The position numbers and the translations under genes are program-made. Shown here piece after piece: positions 45,638 through 53,917 of a stretch of DNA of 64,000 bases. Source of the DNA: Mitsuaria sp. 7 (GTDB lineage Bacteria; Pseudomonadota; Gammaproteobacteria; Burkholderiales; Burkholderiaceae_C); NCBI RefSeq assembly GCF_001653795.1, contig NZ_CP011515.1, forward strand, positions 198,674 through 262,673, written 5' to 3'. A model generated the notes under the pieces. That model was not told the DNA's origin, did no database searches, and saw only the letters and a program-made list of their open reading frames with translations. The first letter of the stretch is position 1. Each line of letters begins with the position of its first letter.

Positions 45638-48415
45638 ATGAGCAAACCTCTGATGCTGCTGGTCGACGGATCCAGCTACCTCTATCGCGCGTTCCACGCC
45701 ATGCCCGACCTGCGCGGTCCCGGCGGGCAGCCCACCGGCGCCATCCACGGCATGGTGGCCATGCTGAAGAAGCTGCGCGACGACTACGGCGCCGAGCATG
45801 CGGCCTGCGTCTTCGACGCGTCCGGCCCGACCTTCCGCGACGAGTGGTACCCCGAATACAAGGCCCAGCGCGCCCCGATGCCCGACGCGCTGCGCGAGCA
45901 GATCGACCCCATCCACGAGGTGGTGAAGCTGCTGGGCTGGCCGGTGCTGACGGTGCCCGGCGTGGAGGCCGACGACTGCATCGGCACGCTGTCGCGGGTG
46001 GCGGCGCAGGCGGGGCACCAGGTGGTGATCTCGACCGGCGACAAGGACCTGGCGCAGCTCGTGACGCCGGACGTCTCGCTGATCAACACGATGAGCAACG
46101 AGAAGCTGGACGAGGCCGGCGTGGTGGCCAAGTTCGGCGTGCCCCCGGACCGGATCATCGACTACCTGACCCTCATGGGCGACACGGTGGACAACGTGCC
46201 GGGCGTCGAGAAGGTCGGCCCGAAGACCGCGGCCAAGTGGATCGCCGAGCACGGCTCGCTGGACGGCGTGATCGCCAACGCGGACCAGATCAAGGGCGTC
46301 GCCGGCGAGAACCTGCGCAAGGCGCTGGACTGGCTGCCGATGGGCCGCAAGCTGGTGACGGTCAAGGTCGACTGCGACCTGTGCGTGCACGTCGCGGGCT
46401 GGCCGGCGCTGGAGGCGCTGGCCTTCAATCCGGTCGACGAGGCGGGGCTGCTCGACTTCTACACGCGCAACGGCTTCAAGACCTGGAAGCGCGACCTGGA
46501 AGGCAAGCTCGGCGGCGACGCGCCCAAGCGCGCCAGGCCGGAAGCGGACGTCGGCGCGGCGAGCCCGACCGATTCCCCTGCGGAGCACCAGCACCCGGCG
46601 ATCCCCGTCGACAAGCGCTACGAGACCATCCTCGACATGTCCCGGCTCGATGCCTGGGTCGAGCAGCTGAACGCCGCGGAGCTGTCCGCCTTCGACACCG
46701 AGACCGACTCGCTGGATCCGATGCAGGCGCGGATCGTCGGCATCAGCTTCAGCGTGAAGCCGGGCGAGGCCGCCTACATCCCGATCCGTCACGACGGTCC
46801 GGACGCGCCCGAGCAGTTGCCGATGGACGCGGTGCTGGCGAAGCTCAAGCCCTGGCTCGAGGATCCGCTGAAGAAGAAGGTCGCGCAGAACGTCAAGTAC
46901 GACACCCACGTGCTGGCCAACCACGGCATCGCGGTCCAGGGCACGGCCTTCGACACGATGCTGGAAAGCTACGTGCTGGAGGCGCATCGCAGTCACGGCC
47001 TGGAGGCGCTGGCCGACCGCGTGCTGGGCCGCAAGGGCCTGAGCTACGAGGACCTCTGCGGCAAGGGCGCGCACCAGATCCCGTTCGCGCAGGTCGAGGT
47101 GGCGAAGGCGTCGGAGTACTCCTGCGAGGACTCCGAGATGTGCCTGCACGTGCACCAGACGCTGATGCCGCGCCTGGAGGCCGACGCCGGACTGAAGTTC
47201 ATCTACGAGCAGATCGAGATGCCGGTGTCGGCGCTGCTGGCGCGCATCGAGCGCACCGGCGTGCTGATCGACGCCGGTCGGCTGCAGGCGCAGAGCGCCG
47301 ACCTCGGCCAGCGCATGGTGGCGGCCGAGCAGGCGGCTTACGAGATCGCGGGTCAGCCGTTCAACATCGGCTCGCCCAAGCAGATCGGCGAGATCCTGTT
47401 CAACCGGCTCGGCCTGCCGGTGGTGAAGCGGACCGCGACCGGCGCGCCGTCGACGGACGAGGAGGTGCTGGAGAAGCTGTCGGCGGACTTCCCGCTGCCG
47501 GCCAAGATCCTGGAGTACCGCTCGCTGGCCAAGCTCAAGAGCACCTACACGGACAAGCTGCCGTTGATGGTCAATGCGACGACGGGTCGCGTGCACACGA
47601 CCTACTCGCAGGCGGTGGCCGTGACGGGTCGCCTGTCCAGCAACGAGCCCAACCTGCAGAACATCCCCATCCGAACGGCCGAGGGCCGGCGTGTGCGCGA
47701 GGCCTTCATCGCGCCGGCGGGGCATCACATCGTGTCGGCGGACTATTCGCAGATCGAGCTGCGGATCATGGCGCACATGAGCGGGGACCCGGGTCTGTTG
47801 AAGGCCTTCCAGGAGGGGCAGGACGTGCATCGCGCGACGGCCGCGGAGGTCTTCGGCGGTGACGTGGATGCGGTCACGCCCGAGCAGCGGCGTTACGCGA
47901 AGACGATCAACTTCGGTCTGATCTACGGCATGGGCGCGTTCGGGCTGGCGCAGTCGCTGGGCATCGAGCAGAAGGCGGCGAAGGACTACATCGACCGTTA
48001 CTTCACGCGCTTCGCCGGCGTGCGCAGCTACATGGACGACACCAAGCAGTTCGCCAAGGAGAAGGGCTACGTCGAGACGGTCTTCGGTCGGCGTCTGTGG
48101 CTGCCGGAGATCAATTCGGGCAACGGTCCGCGTCGCAGCGGTGCGGAGCGTCAGGCGATCAATGCGCCGATGCAGGGCACGGCGGCCGACCTGATCAAGC
48201 TGGCGATGATCGCGGTGCAGCAGGCGCTGGACGAGCAGGGCAAGAAGACGAAGGTCGTGATGCAGGTGCATGACGAACTGGTCTTCGAGGTGCCGGACGA
48301 GGAGCTTGACTGGGTGAAGGCCGAGGTGCCGACGCTGATGGCTGGTGTTGCCGCGTTGAAGGTGCCGTTGCTGGCGGAAGTTGGCGTTGGCGCCAACTGG
48401 GACGAGGCGCATTGA
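45638..48415 (+). CDS. polA: DNA polymerase I
   Basis: A 925-residue three-domain polymerase: 5'-to-3' FEN-type exonuclease (LLVDGSSYLYRAFHA...VPGVEADDCIGTLSR...GDTVDNVPGVEKVGPKTAAKW), 3'-to-5' proofreading domain with intact acidic residues (SAFDTETDSLDP), and the A-family polymerase with SADYSQIELRIMAHMSGD, RRYAKTINFGLIYGMGAFGLA and VMQVHDELVFEV. It fills gaps in repair and removes Okazaki primers. ATG 45638 matches the family N-terminus. A large hairpin repeat begins 20 bp after its stop. Confidence 0.97.
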   Translation: MSKPLMLLVDGSSYLYRAFHAMPDLRGPGGQPTGAIHGMVAMLKKLRDDYGAEHAACVFDASGPTFRDEWYPEYKAQRAPMPDALREQIDPIHEVVKLLGWPVLTVPGVEADDCIGTLSRVAAQAGHQVVISTGDKDLAQLVTPDVSLINTMSNEKLDEAGVVAKFGVPPDRIIDYLTLMGDTVDNVPGVEKVGPKTAAKWIAEHGSLDGVIANADQIKGVAGENLRKALDWLPMGRKLVTVKVDCDLCVHVAGWPALEALAFNPVDEAGLLDFYTRNGFKTWKRDLEGKLGGDAPKRARPEADVGAASPTDSPAEHQHPAIPVDKRYETILDMSRLDAWVEQLNAAELSAFDTETDSLDPMQARIVGISFSVKPGEAAYIPIRHDGPDAPEQLPMDAVLAKLKPWLEDPLKKKVAQNVKYDTHVLANHGIAVQGTAFDTMLESYVLEAHRSHGLEALADRVLGRKGLSYEDLCGKGAHQIPFAQVEVAKASEYSCEDSEMCLHVHQTLMPRLEADAGLKFIYEQIEMPVSALLARIERTGVLIDAGRLQAQSADLGQRMVAAEQAAYEIAGQPFNIGSPKQIGEILFNRLGLPVVKRTATGAPSTDEEVLEKLSADFPLPAKILEYRSLAKLKSTYTDKLPLMVNATTGRVHTTYSQAVAVTGRLSSNEPNLQNIPIRTAEGRRVREAFIAPAGHHIVSADYSQIELRIMAHMSGDPGLLKAFQEGQDVHRATAAEVFGGDVDAVTPEQRRYAKTINFGLIYGMGAFGLAQSLGIEQKAAKDYIDRYFTRFAGVRSYMDDTKQFAKEKGYVETVFGRRLWLPEINSGNGPRRSGAERQAINAPMQGTAADLIKLAMIAVQQALDEQGKKTKVVMQVHDELVFEVPDEELDWVKAEVPTLMAGVAALKVPLLAEVGVGANWDEAH

Positions 48416-48435
48416 CGGAGAGCTCGGTGCATCGC

Positions 48436-48590
48436 GGACGCCGGGGCGGGCCCCAGGCCGCTGTCGCATCGAGCCTTTCGAAAAAACTGACTTGGGCGCC
48501 GTCTGTTCGAGCACAGCGAACCGCAGGTGAGCGGCGCGAGTTGGCGTCCGGGCTCGATGCGACAGCGGCCTGGGGCCCGCCCCGGCGTCC
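48436..48590. repeat. Hairpin repeat element, copy B (perfect 40-bp arms)
   Basis: Arms 48436-48475 and 48551-48590 are exact reverse complements over 40 bp and enclose a 75-bp loop. The loop shares a conserved core with copy A (16634-16769): AACTGACTTGGGCGCCGTCTGT, then TTCGAGCACAGCGAACCG, AGGTGAGCG and CGAGTTGGCG. Outside the inner TCGAGC the arms bear no resemblance to those of copy A. It lies 20 bp past the polA stop and 60 bp before lolC. Transcribed, it would form one very stable stem with a structured cap. Confidence 0.85.
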
Positions 48591-48650
48591 GTCGCTCATC
48601 AGCCAGTCCTAAGCGGGAAGGGTGGGGCGAGCGGTTAGCATCCACCCCCT

Positions 48651-49919
48651 ATGAATTGGCCCTATGAGTTGCAGATCGGCTGGCGTTACACGCGAGCTGG
48701 GCGTGGAGGGCGCCGCAACCGCTTCATCTCCTTCATCTCTGGTGTGTCGATGTTCGGCATTGCGCTGGGTGTTGCCGCGTTGATCATCGTCCTGTCGGTG
48801 ATGAACGGCTTCCAGAAGGAGGTCCGTGAACGGATGCTGTCCGTGATCGCGCACGTTGAGCTGCTGAACGACACGGGTGAGGGCTTGCCGGATTGGCGGG
48901 CGGTGGCGGATCAGGCGAAGAAGAATCCTGAGGTTGCTGCCGCCGCGCCGTTCGTGTCGGGCCAGGCGCTGATCGCGCGGGGTTCCGACATGCGGGGCAC
49001 GATCGTGCGGGGCATCGATCCGGCGCTGGAGCCGACGGTGACGCCGATCGCCGAGAAGCTGGCGAAGGACGGCCTGCTGGAGCGTCTGCAGCCGGGGCAA
49101 TGGAACATCATCCTGGGCGTCGAGCTGGCGCGGCAACTGGGCGTGCAGCGCGGCGACAAGATCACGCTGGCGATCCCGTCGGGGCAGGTGACGCCGCTGG
49201 GCGTCCAGCCGACGCTGCGGCAGTTCACACTGGTCGGCGTCTTCGAGGCCGGCCACTATGAGTACGACAGCGGCCTGGCGCTCATCCATGTGGGCGATGC
49301 CGCCAAGCTGTTCCGCACCGGCACGCCGAGCGGCGTGCAGTTGAAGCTGCGTGACGTGCAACTGGCCCGTCAGGTCGGCGCTCAATTGCAGCGCGACCTG
49401 CTGCAGGCGGGGCAGGCCATCTACGTCCGCGACTGGACCCGCACCAACGCCAACTGGTACGACGCGGTCCAGGTCGAGAAGCGGATGATGGGCATCATCC
49501 TGACGCTGATCGTCGCGGTCGCCGCGTTCAACCTGGTGTCGACGCTGGTGATGACCGTCACCGACAAGCAGGCCGACATCGCGATCCTGCGCACGCTGGG
49601 CGCGAGCCCGCGCTCGATCATGGGCGTGTTCATGATCCAGGGCGCGTTGGCCGGCGTGATCGGCACGCTGGGCGGACTCGGACTGGGCTTGGTCGTCGCG
49701 CACAACCTGGACGTGATCGTTCCGACCATCGAGAAACTGCTGCACACCACCTTCCTGCCGGCCAGCATCTACGTCATCAGCCACATGCCGAGCGATCCGC
49801 AGTGGTCCGACATCGTGCCCATCACCGTGACCTCGCTGATCCTGGCCTTCGTCGCGACGGTCTATCCGAGCTGGCGCGCCAGCCGCGTCCAACCCGCGGA
49901 GGCGCTGCGCTATGAGTGA
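48651..49919 (+). CDS. lolC: Lipoprotein-releasing ABC transporter permease LolC/E
   Basis: A 422-residue inner-membrane permease of the Lol system, which extracts outer-membrane lipoproteins and hands them to LolA. The N-terminus [18 protein letters not shown]...[48 protein letters not shown] is diagnostic: one helix, then a large periplasmic domain, then three helices (about 275-300, 320-350, 380-405). A single permease gene with lolD suggests a LolF-like homodimer arrangement. The stop overlaps the lolD start by 8 bp. Confidence 0.94.
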   Translation: MNWPYELQIGWRYTRAGRGGRRNRFISFISGVSMFGIALGVAALIIVLSVMNGFQKEVRERMLSVIAHVELLNDTGEGLPDWRAVADQAKKNPEVAAAAPFVSGQALIARGSDMRGTIVRGIDPALEPTVTPIAEKLAKDGLLERLQPGQWNIILGVELARQLGVQRGDKITLAIPSGQVTPLGVQPTLRQFTLVGVFEAGHYEYDSGLALIHVGDAAKLFRTGTPSGVQLKLRDVQLARQVGAQLQRDLLQAGQAIYVRDWTRTNANWYDAVQVEKRMMGIILTLIVAVAAFNLVSTLVMTVTDKQADIAILRTLGASPRSIMGVFMIQGALAGVIGTLGGLGLGLVVAHNLDVIVPTIEKLLHTTFLPASIYVISHMPSDPQWSDIVPITVTSLILAFVATVYPSWRASRVQPAEALRYE

Positions 49920-50646
49920 CGTGAAGAAGAACACCATGCCGTCGGTCGCCCGCATCCCCGCCGGACAGGTGGTGCTGCAGGGCCAGGGCCTGGGCAAGCG
50001 CTTCGTCGAAGGGCCGCTGGACGTGCAGGTCTTCCACAACCTCGACGTCGTCGTGAAAGCCGGCGAGACGCTGGCGGTGCTGGGGGCCTCGGGCTCGGGC
50101 AAGAGCACGCTGCTGCATCTGCTCGGCGGCCTGGACAAGCCTTCCGCAGGCCGCGTCGAGCTGATGGGACGCGACCTCGGCGCGCTCGGCGAGAAGGCTC
50201 GCGGCGACTGGCGCAACCAGCACCTCGGGTTCATCTACCAGTTCCACCACCTGCTGCCGGAATTCAGCGCGCTGGACAACGTCGCGATGCCGCTGCGCAT
50301 CCGTCGTGTGCCCCAGGAGCAGGCGCGCGCGCAGGCCGAGAAGGTGCTGACGCGGGTGGGGCTCGGTCCGCGCGTGCTGCATCGTCCCGGCGAGCTGTCC
50401 GGCGGCGAGCGCCAGCGCGTGGCGATCGCCCGGGCGCTGGTCACCGGCCCGGCCTGCGTGCTGGCCGATGAGCCGACGGGCAACCTCGACCGATCGACCG
50501 CCGCGACGGTCTTCGACCTGATGCTCGAGATGGCCCGCGAGCTGGGGACCGCCTTCGTCATGGTCACCCATGACCAGGACCTGGCGGCCCGTTGCGAGCA
50601 TCAGCGGCGCCTGGTCGGCGGCGCGTTGCAACCGGTCGCGGCCTGA
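49912..50646 (+). CDS. lolD: Lipoprotein-releasing system ATP-binding protein LolD
   Basis: A 244-residue ABC ATPase: Walker [21 protein letters not shown]-loop [22 protein letters not shown] (the LLPEF phrase is typical of LolD), signature [15 protein letters not shown], Walker [12 protein letters not shown] and the switch [11 protein letters not shown]. It overlaps lolC and powers lipoprotein release. About 20 N-terminal residues precede the domain, and an internal ATG at 49936 is a possible alternative start. Confidence 0.95.
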   Translation: MSDVKKNTMPSVARIPAGQVVLQGQGLGKRFVEGPLDVQVFHNLDVVVKAGETLAVLGASGSGKSTLLHLLGGLDKPSAGRVELMGRDLGALGEKARGDWRNQHLGFIYQFHHLLPEFSALDNVAMPLRIRRVPQEQARAQAEKVLTRVGLGPRVLHRPGELSGGERQRVAIARALVTGPACVLADEPTGNLDRSTAATVFDLMLEMARELGTAFVMVTHDQDLAARCEHQRRLVGGALQPVAA

Positions 50647-50670
50647 GCGCTCCCTGAGGGCTGCATTACG

Positions 50671-51573
50671 ATGCGGGTCATCATGACCGCATCGAAGCCT
50701 TCCTCGGAATCCCCGTCCACCCGCTTCATCCTGAAGCTCAGCTGTCCCGACCAGGCCGGCATCGTCCACGCCGTCACCGGCGTCCTGCTGGAGCAGGGCG
50801 CCAACATCCTGACCTCGGCCCAGCACGGCGACGCGGATCACCGCCGCTTCTTCATGCGCATCGAGTTCGAATGCGCCGAGGCCCGCCCGGCCGCCGCGCT
50901 GCGCGATGCGTTCGCGCCACTGGCCGCGCGCCTGGCGATGGATTGGGAACTGGTCGACGCGCAGCGCAAGACGCGCGTGCTGCTGCTGGTGTCCAAGCTC
51001 GGCCACTGCCTGAACGACCTGCTGTTCCGCGTGCAGACCGGCCATCTGGCCATCGAGATCCCGGCCATCGTCTCGAACCACCGCGACTTCTATCAGCTGG
51101 CCGCGTCGCACGACATCCCGTTCCACCACCTGCCACTGCTGCAGGCGAGCGACGAGCAGAAGCAGGCGCAGGAACGCAAGATCCGCGAGCTGATCGAGGA
51201 ACAGCAGATCGACCTCGTCGTGCTGGCGCGCTACATGCAGATCCTGTCGCCGGAGCTGTGCCGCTTCCTGGAAGGTCGCGCGATCAACATCCATCACAGT
51301 TTCCTGCCCAGCTTCAAGGGCGCGCGGCCGTACCACCAGGCCCACGAGCGCGGCGTCAAGCTGATCGGCGCGACCGCGCATTACGTGACCTCCGATCTCG
51401 ACGAGGGCCCGATCGTCGAGCAGGACGTCGCCCGCATCGATCACTCGATGACGCCCGACCAGCTCGTGGCGATCGGTCGCGACGTCGAGTGCGTGACGCT
51501 CGCCCGTGCGATCCAGTGGCATGCCGAACATCGCGTGCTGCTCAACGGACATCGCACGGTCGTCTTCCGCTGA
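50671..51573 (+). CDS. purU: Formyltetrahydrofolate deformylase
   Basis: A 300-residue enzyme that hydrolyses 10-formyl-THF to THF and formate, balancing one-carbon pools. An N-terminal ACT domain (RFILKLSCPDQAGIVHAVTGVLLEQGANILTSAQHGD) precedes the formyltransferase-fold catalytic domain. Active residues Asn/His/Asp appear in INIHHSFLPSFKGARPYHQA and VTSDLDEGPIVEQDV. The start at 50671 has GAGGG at 10 nt; ATG 50683 (MTASKPSS) is an equally possible start. Confidence 0.94.
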   Translation: MRVIMTASKPSSESPSTRFILKLSCPDQAGIVHAVTGVLLEQGANILTSAQHGDADHRRFFMRIEFECAEARPAAALRDAFAPLAARLAMDWELVDAQRKTRVLLLVSKLGHCLNDLLFRVQTGHLAIEIPAIVSNHRDFYQLAASHDIPFHHLPLLQASDEQKQAQERKIRELIEEQQIDLVVLARYMQILSPELCRFLEGRAINIHHSFLPSFKGARPYHQAHERGVKLIGATAHYVTSDLDEGPIVEQDVARIDHSMTPDQLVAIGRDVECVTLARAIQWHAEHRVLLNGHRTVVFR

Positions 51574-51630
51574 CCGCAACGGCGGTCAGTCGACGTTCCC
51601 ACCCCCAGTTCCCACACCCCAGCGGTCGCC

Positions 51631-52494
51631 ATGTGGACTGACACGCACTGCCACCTCGACGCCTCGGAGTTCGACGCCGACCGCGATGCCGTCGTCGCGC
51701 GCGCCGTGGCGGGGGGCGTGTCGCAGGTCGTCATTCCGGCGGTGGTCGCGGGGAACTTCGAGCAGGTGAGGGCGCTCGCGCATGCGCATGGCTTCAGCTA
51801 TGCGCTGGGCATCCATCCGCTGTACGTGATGCACGCGCGCGACGAGGACCTCGGTCGGCTCGACCGGATGCTGTCGGAGTGCCGCGACGATCCGCGCCTC
51901 GTCGGCATCGGCGAGATCGGGTTGGACTTCTTCGTCAAGGACCTGGACGCCGCGACGCAGCAGCATTTCTATGTCGAGCAACTGAAGCTCGCGAAGCGGC
52001 ACGGGCTGCCGGTGATCCTCCATGTGCGCCGCAGCGCCGACCAGTTGCTGGGCGGGCTGCGCCGCATCGGCTTGCAGACCGGCGGGATCGGTCATGCGTT
52101 CAACGGCAGCCGGCAGCAGGCCGAGGCCTTCATCGATCTCGGCTTCAAACTCGGCTTCGGCGGGACGCTGACCTTCGACCGCTCGCTGCAGATCCGCCGG
52201 CTCGCCGTGGAGCTTCCCGCCGAGGTGCTGGTCCTGGAGACGGACGCGCCGGACATTCCGCCGCATTGGCTTTACCGGACCGCCGAGGAACGCGCCGCTG
52301 GCGCCACCTCGCGCAACGAGCCGGGGGAACTGCCACGCATCGGCGAGGTCCTCGCCGGGCTGCGTGGCTGGACCCCGCAGGAAGCGGCCGAGCGCACGAG
52401 TCGGAATGCGCGCGCCGCGCTGCCGCGGTTGGGTGGGTTGGACGCTTTGGGCGCCACACCCTCCGCTCCACCCGCGCCAACCGCGCATGTCTGA
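51631..52494 (+). CDS. TatD family metal-dependent hydrolase
   Basis: A 287-residue TIM-barrel hydrolase with the TatD metal ligands: DTHCHLD at the N-terminus, GIGEIGLDFF, VILHVRRSADQ, GIGHAFNGS and ETDAPDIPPHW. TatD-family enzymes show DNase or exonuclease and D-aminoacyl-tRNA related activities; the exact subgroup (YjjV/YcfH) is not resolved. The last 8 bp overlap the start of the deoxyinosine glycosylase gene, placing both DNA-active enzymes in one operon. Confidence 0.9.
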   Translation: MWTDTHCHLDASEFDADRDAVVARAVAGGVSQVVIPAVVAGNFEQVRALAHAHGFSYALGIHPLYVMHARDEDLGRLDRMLSECRDDPRLVGIGEIGLDFFVKDLDAATQQHFYVEQLKLAKRHGLPVILHVRRSADQLLGGLRRIGLQTGGIGHAFNGSRQQAEAFIDLGFKLGFGGTLTFDRSLQIRRLAVELPAEVLVLETDAPDIPPHWLYRTAEERAAGATSRNEPGELPRIGEVLAGLRGWTPQEAAERTSRNARAALPRLGGLDALGATPSAPPAPTAHV

Positions 52495-53023
52495 CACAGG
52501 AAGTCCACCCGACTCGCGCGAGCCCGCCCGCTGGCAGGGACTCGCACCCGTCCACGCGCCGGACGCGGAGTGGCTGCTGCTGGGCAGCTTCCCCGGTGTG
52601 GCTTCGCTCCAGGCGCAGCAGTACTACGGCCATCCACGCAACCAGTTCTGGCGGCTGGTCGGCGAAGTCTTCGGCGTGGATCTGCCGGCGATGGGATACC
52701 CCGAGCGACTCGCCGCATTGCGCGCCCGCCGCGTCGCGGTCTGGGACGTGATCACCGAGACCGAGCGGGAAGGCAGCCTCGACAGCGCCATCCGCAATCC
52801 CTTCGCCAGCGACCTCGGCCGTCTGATCCAGCAATTGCCGGCGCTGCGCACGATCGGCTTCAACGGCGGCACGGCCTTGCGCTTCGGGCTGAAGCAGCTC
52901 GGACCTCTTGCAGCCCGTTACCGTGTGCTGGGGCTGCCCAGCTCCAGTCCCGCCTACACGATGCCCTACGATGCCAAGCTTCGCGCCTGGCGGGAGCTCG
53001 CCGGGCCCTTGAACGACAGATGA
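52487..53023 (+). CDS. Hypoxanthine-DNA glycosylase (deoxyinosine, UDG family 6)
   Basis: A 178-residue protein of the uracil-DNA glycosylase superfamily, branch acting on hypoxanthine from adenine deamination. The active-site segment WLLLGSFPGVASLQAQQYYGHPRNQFWRLVGEVFG is typical, and LPSSSPAYTMPYDAKLRAWREL forms the C-terminal DNA-contact region. ATG 52487 lies within the tatD 3' end and gives the family length; upstream in-frame Mets are antifamily. Confidence 0.88.
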   Translation: MSDTGSPPDSREPARWQGLAPVHAPDAEWLLLGSFPGVASLQAQQYYGHPRNQFWRLVGEVFGVDLPAMGYPERLAALRARRVAVWDVITETEREGSLDSAIRNPFASDLGRLIQQLPALRTIGFNGGTALRFGLKQLGPLAARYRVLGLPSSSPAYTMPYDAKLRAWRELAGPLNDR

Positions 53024-53048
53024 CGCGACCGGGCCCCGTGGACCCGGC

Positions 53049-53915
53049 ATGGGAACGACAGCCGTGAGCAAGCAACGGGATTCGAAGAGCAACAAGGGCG
53101 GCAGATCGGCCGCATCGCCGGCATCGCGCGATTGGGTCGAAGCCACGCTGAGCGAATTCGACGGCGTCCGTTTCCTCCACCTCGACTCGATCTGGGTCCA
53201 GGGCGCGATGCGGCTCAAGAAGCCCGAGAAGCTCGAGCTGGAGTACGTCCAGCGCATGATGGCCTGGCTGCTGTGGCGCGACACCCGTGAGATGACGCAG
53301 GGTCAGGCGGTGCAGCTCGGCCTGGGCGCCGGCGCGCTGACGCGCTTCTGCCGCAAGCAGTTGAAGATGAAGACCACGGCGGTCGAGATCAACCCGACCG
53401 TCATCAGCGCCAACCGGCACTGGTTCCACCTGCCCGACGACGATGAGCGTCTGCGCGTGGTCAACGAGGACGCCGGCGCCTGGGTCGCCGATGCGGCGAA
53501 CTGGGGCAACGCCCAGGTGCTCAACGTCGACCTCTACGACCACGAGGCCGCGGCGCCGGTCCTCGATGACGAGGCGTTCTACGCCGACTGCCATCGCGTG
53601 CTCGCCGACGGCGGGCTGATGACGGTCAACCTGTTCGGCCGCAGCGCCAGCTTCACGCGCAGCGCGACACGGATCGCGAAGGTGTTCGGCTCCGACCAGG
53701 TCTGGCACCTGACGCCGACCCGCGAGGGCAATACCATCGTCGTCGCGGGGCGCGGCGTCGCGGTGCCTGAGCGCGAGGTGCTCGAGCAGCGCGCCGCCCA
53801 CATCGAGGCCCGCCATGACCTGCCGGCCACCAAGTGGCTCAAGCTCGTGCGGCCGCTGCCGATGAACGTGATCCACCAGCTCCAGGCGGCCGCGGCCGTC
53901 GACACCGACGAGTGA
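53049..53915 (+). CDS. Spermidine-synthase-like methyltransferase-fold protein
   Basis: A 288-residue protein with a Rossmann fold of the spermine/spermidine synthase superfamily: AVQLGLGAGALTRFCRKQLKMKTTAVEINPTVISANRHWFHLP, VVNEDAGAWV, VLNVDLYDHEAAAPVLDDEAFYADCHRVLADGGLMTVNLFG. The N-terminal tetramer domain of real spermidine synthases is short or missing, and the gatekeeping D-x-x-x-x-D-E-x-x-Y motif is not obvious, so polyamine synthesis is uncertain. It is followed 3 bp later by the GspE-type ATPase gene. Confidence 0.75.
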   Translation: MGTTAVSKQRDSKSNKGGRSAASPASRDWVEATLSEFDGVRFLHLDSIWVQGAMRLKKPEKLELEYVQRMMAWLLWRDTREMTQGQAVQLGLGAGALTRFCRKQLKMKTTAVEINPTVISANRHWFHLPDDDERLRVVNEDAGAWVADAANWGNAQVLNVDLYDHEAAAPVLDDEAFYADCHRVLADGGLMTVNLFGRSASFTRSATRIAKVFGSDQVWHLTPTREGNTIVVAGRGVAVPEREVLEQRAAHIEARHDLPATKWLKLVRPLPMNVIHQLQAAAAVDTDE

Positions 53916-53917
53916 CC

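Noticed and set aside
45521..48514. A 997-codon antisense frame covering polA
   Set aside because: It mirrors third-position GC bias of polA; the composition (Leu/Arg/His/Val-rich) has no recognisable family.
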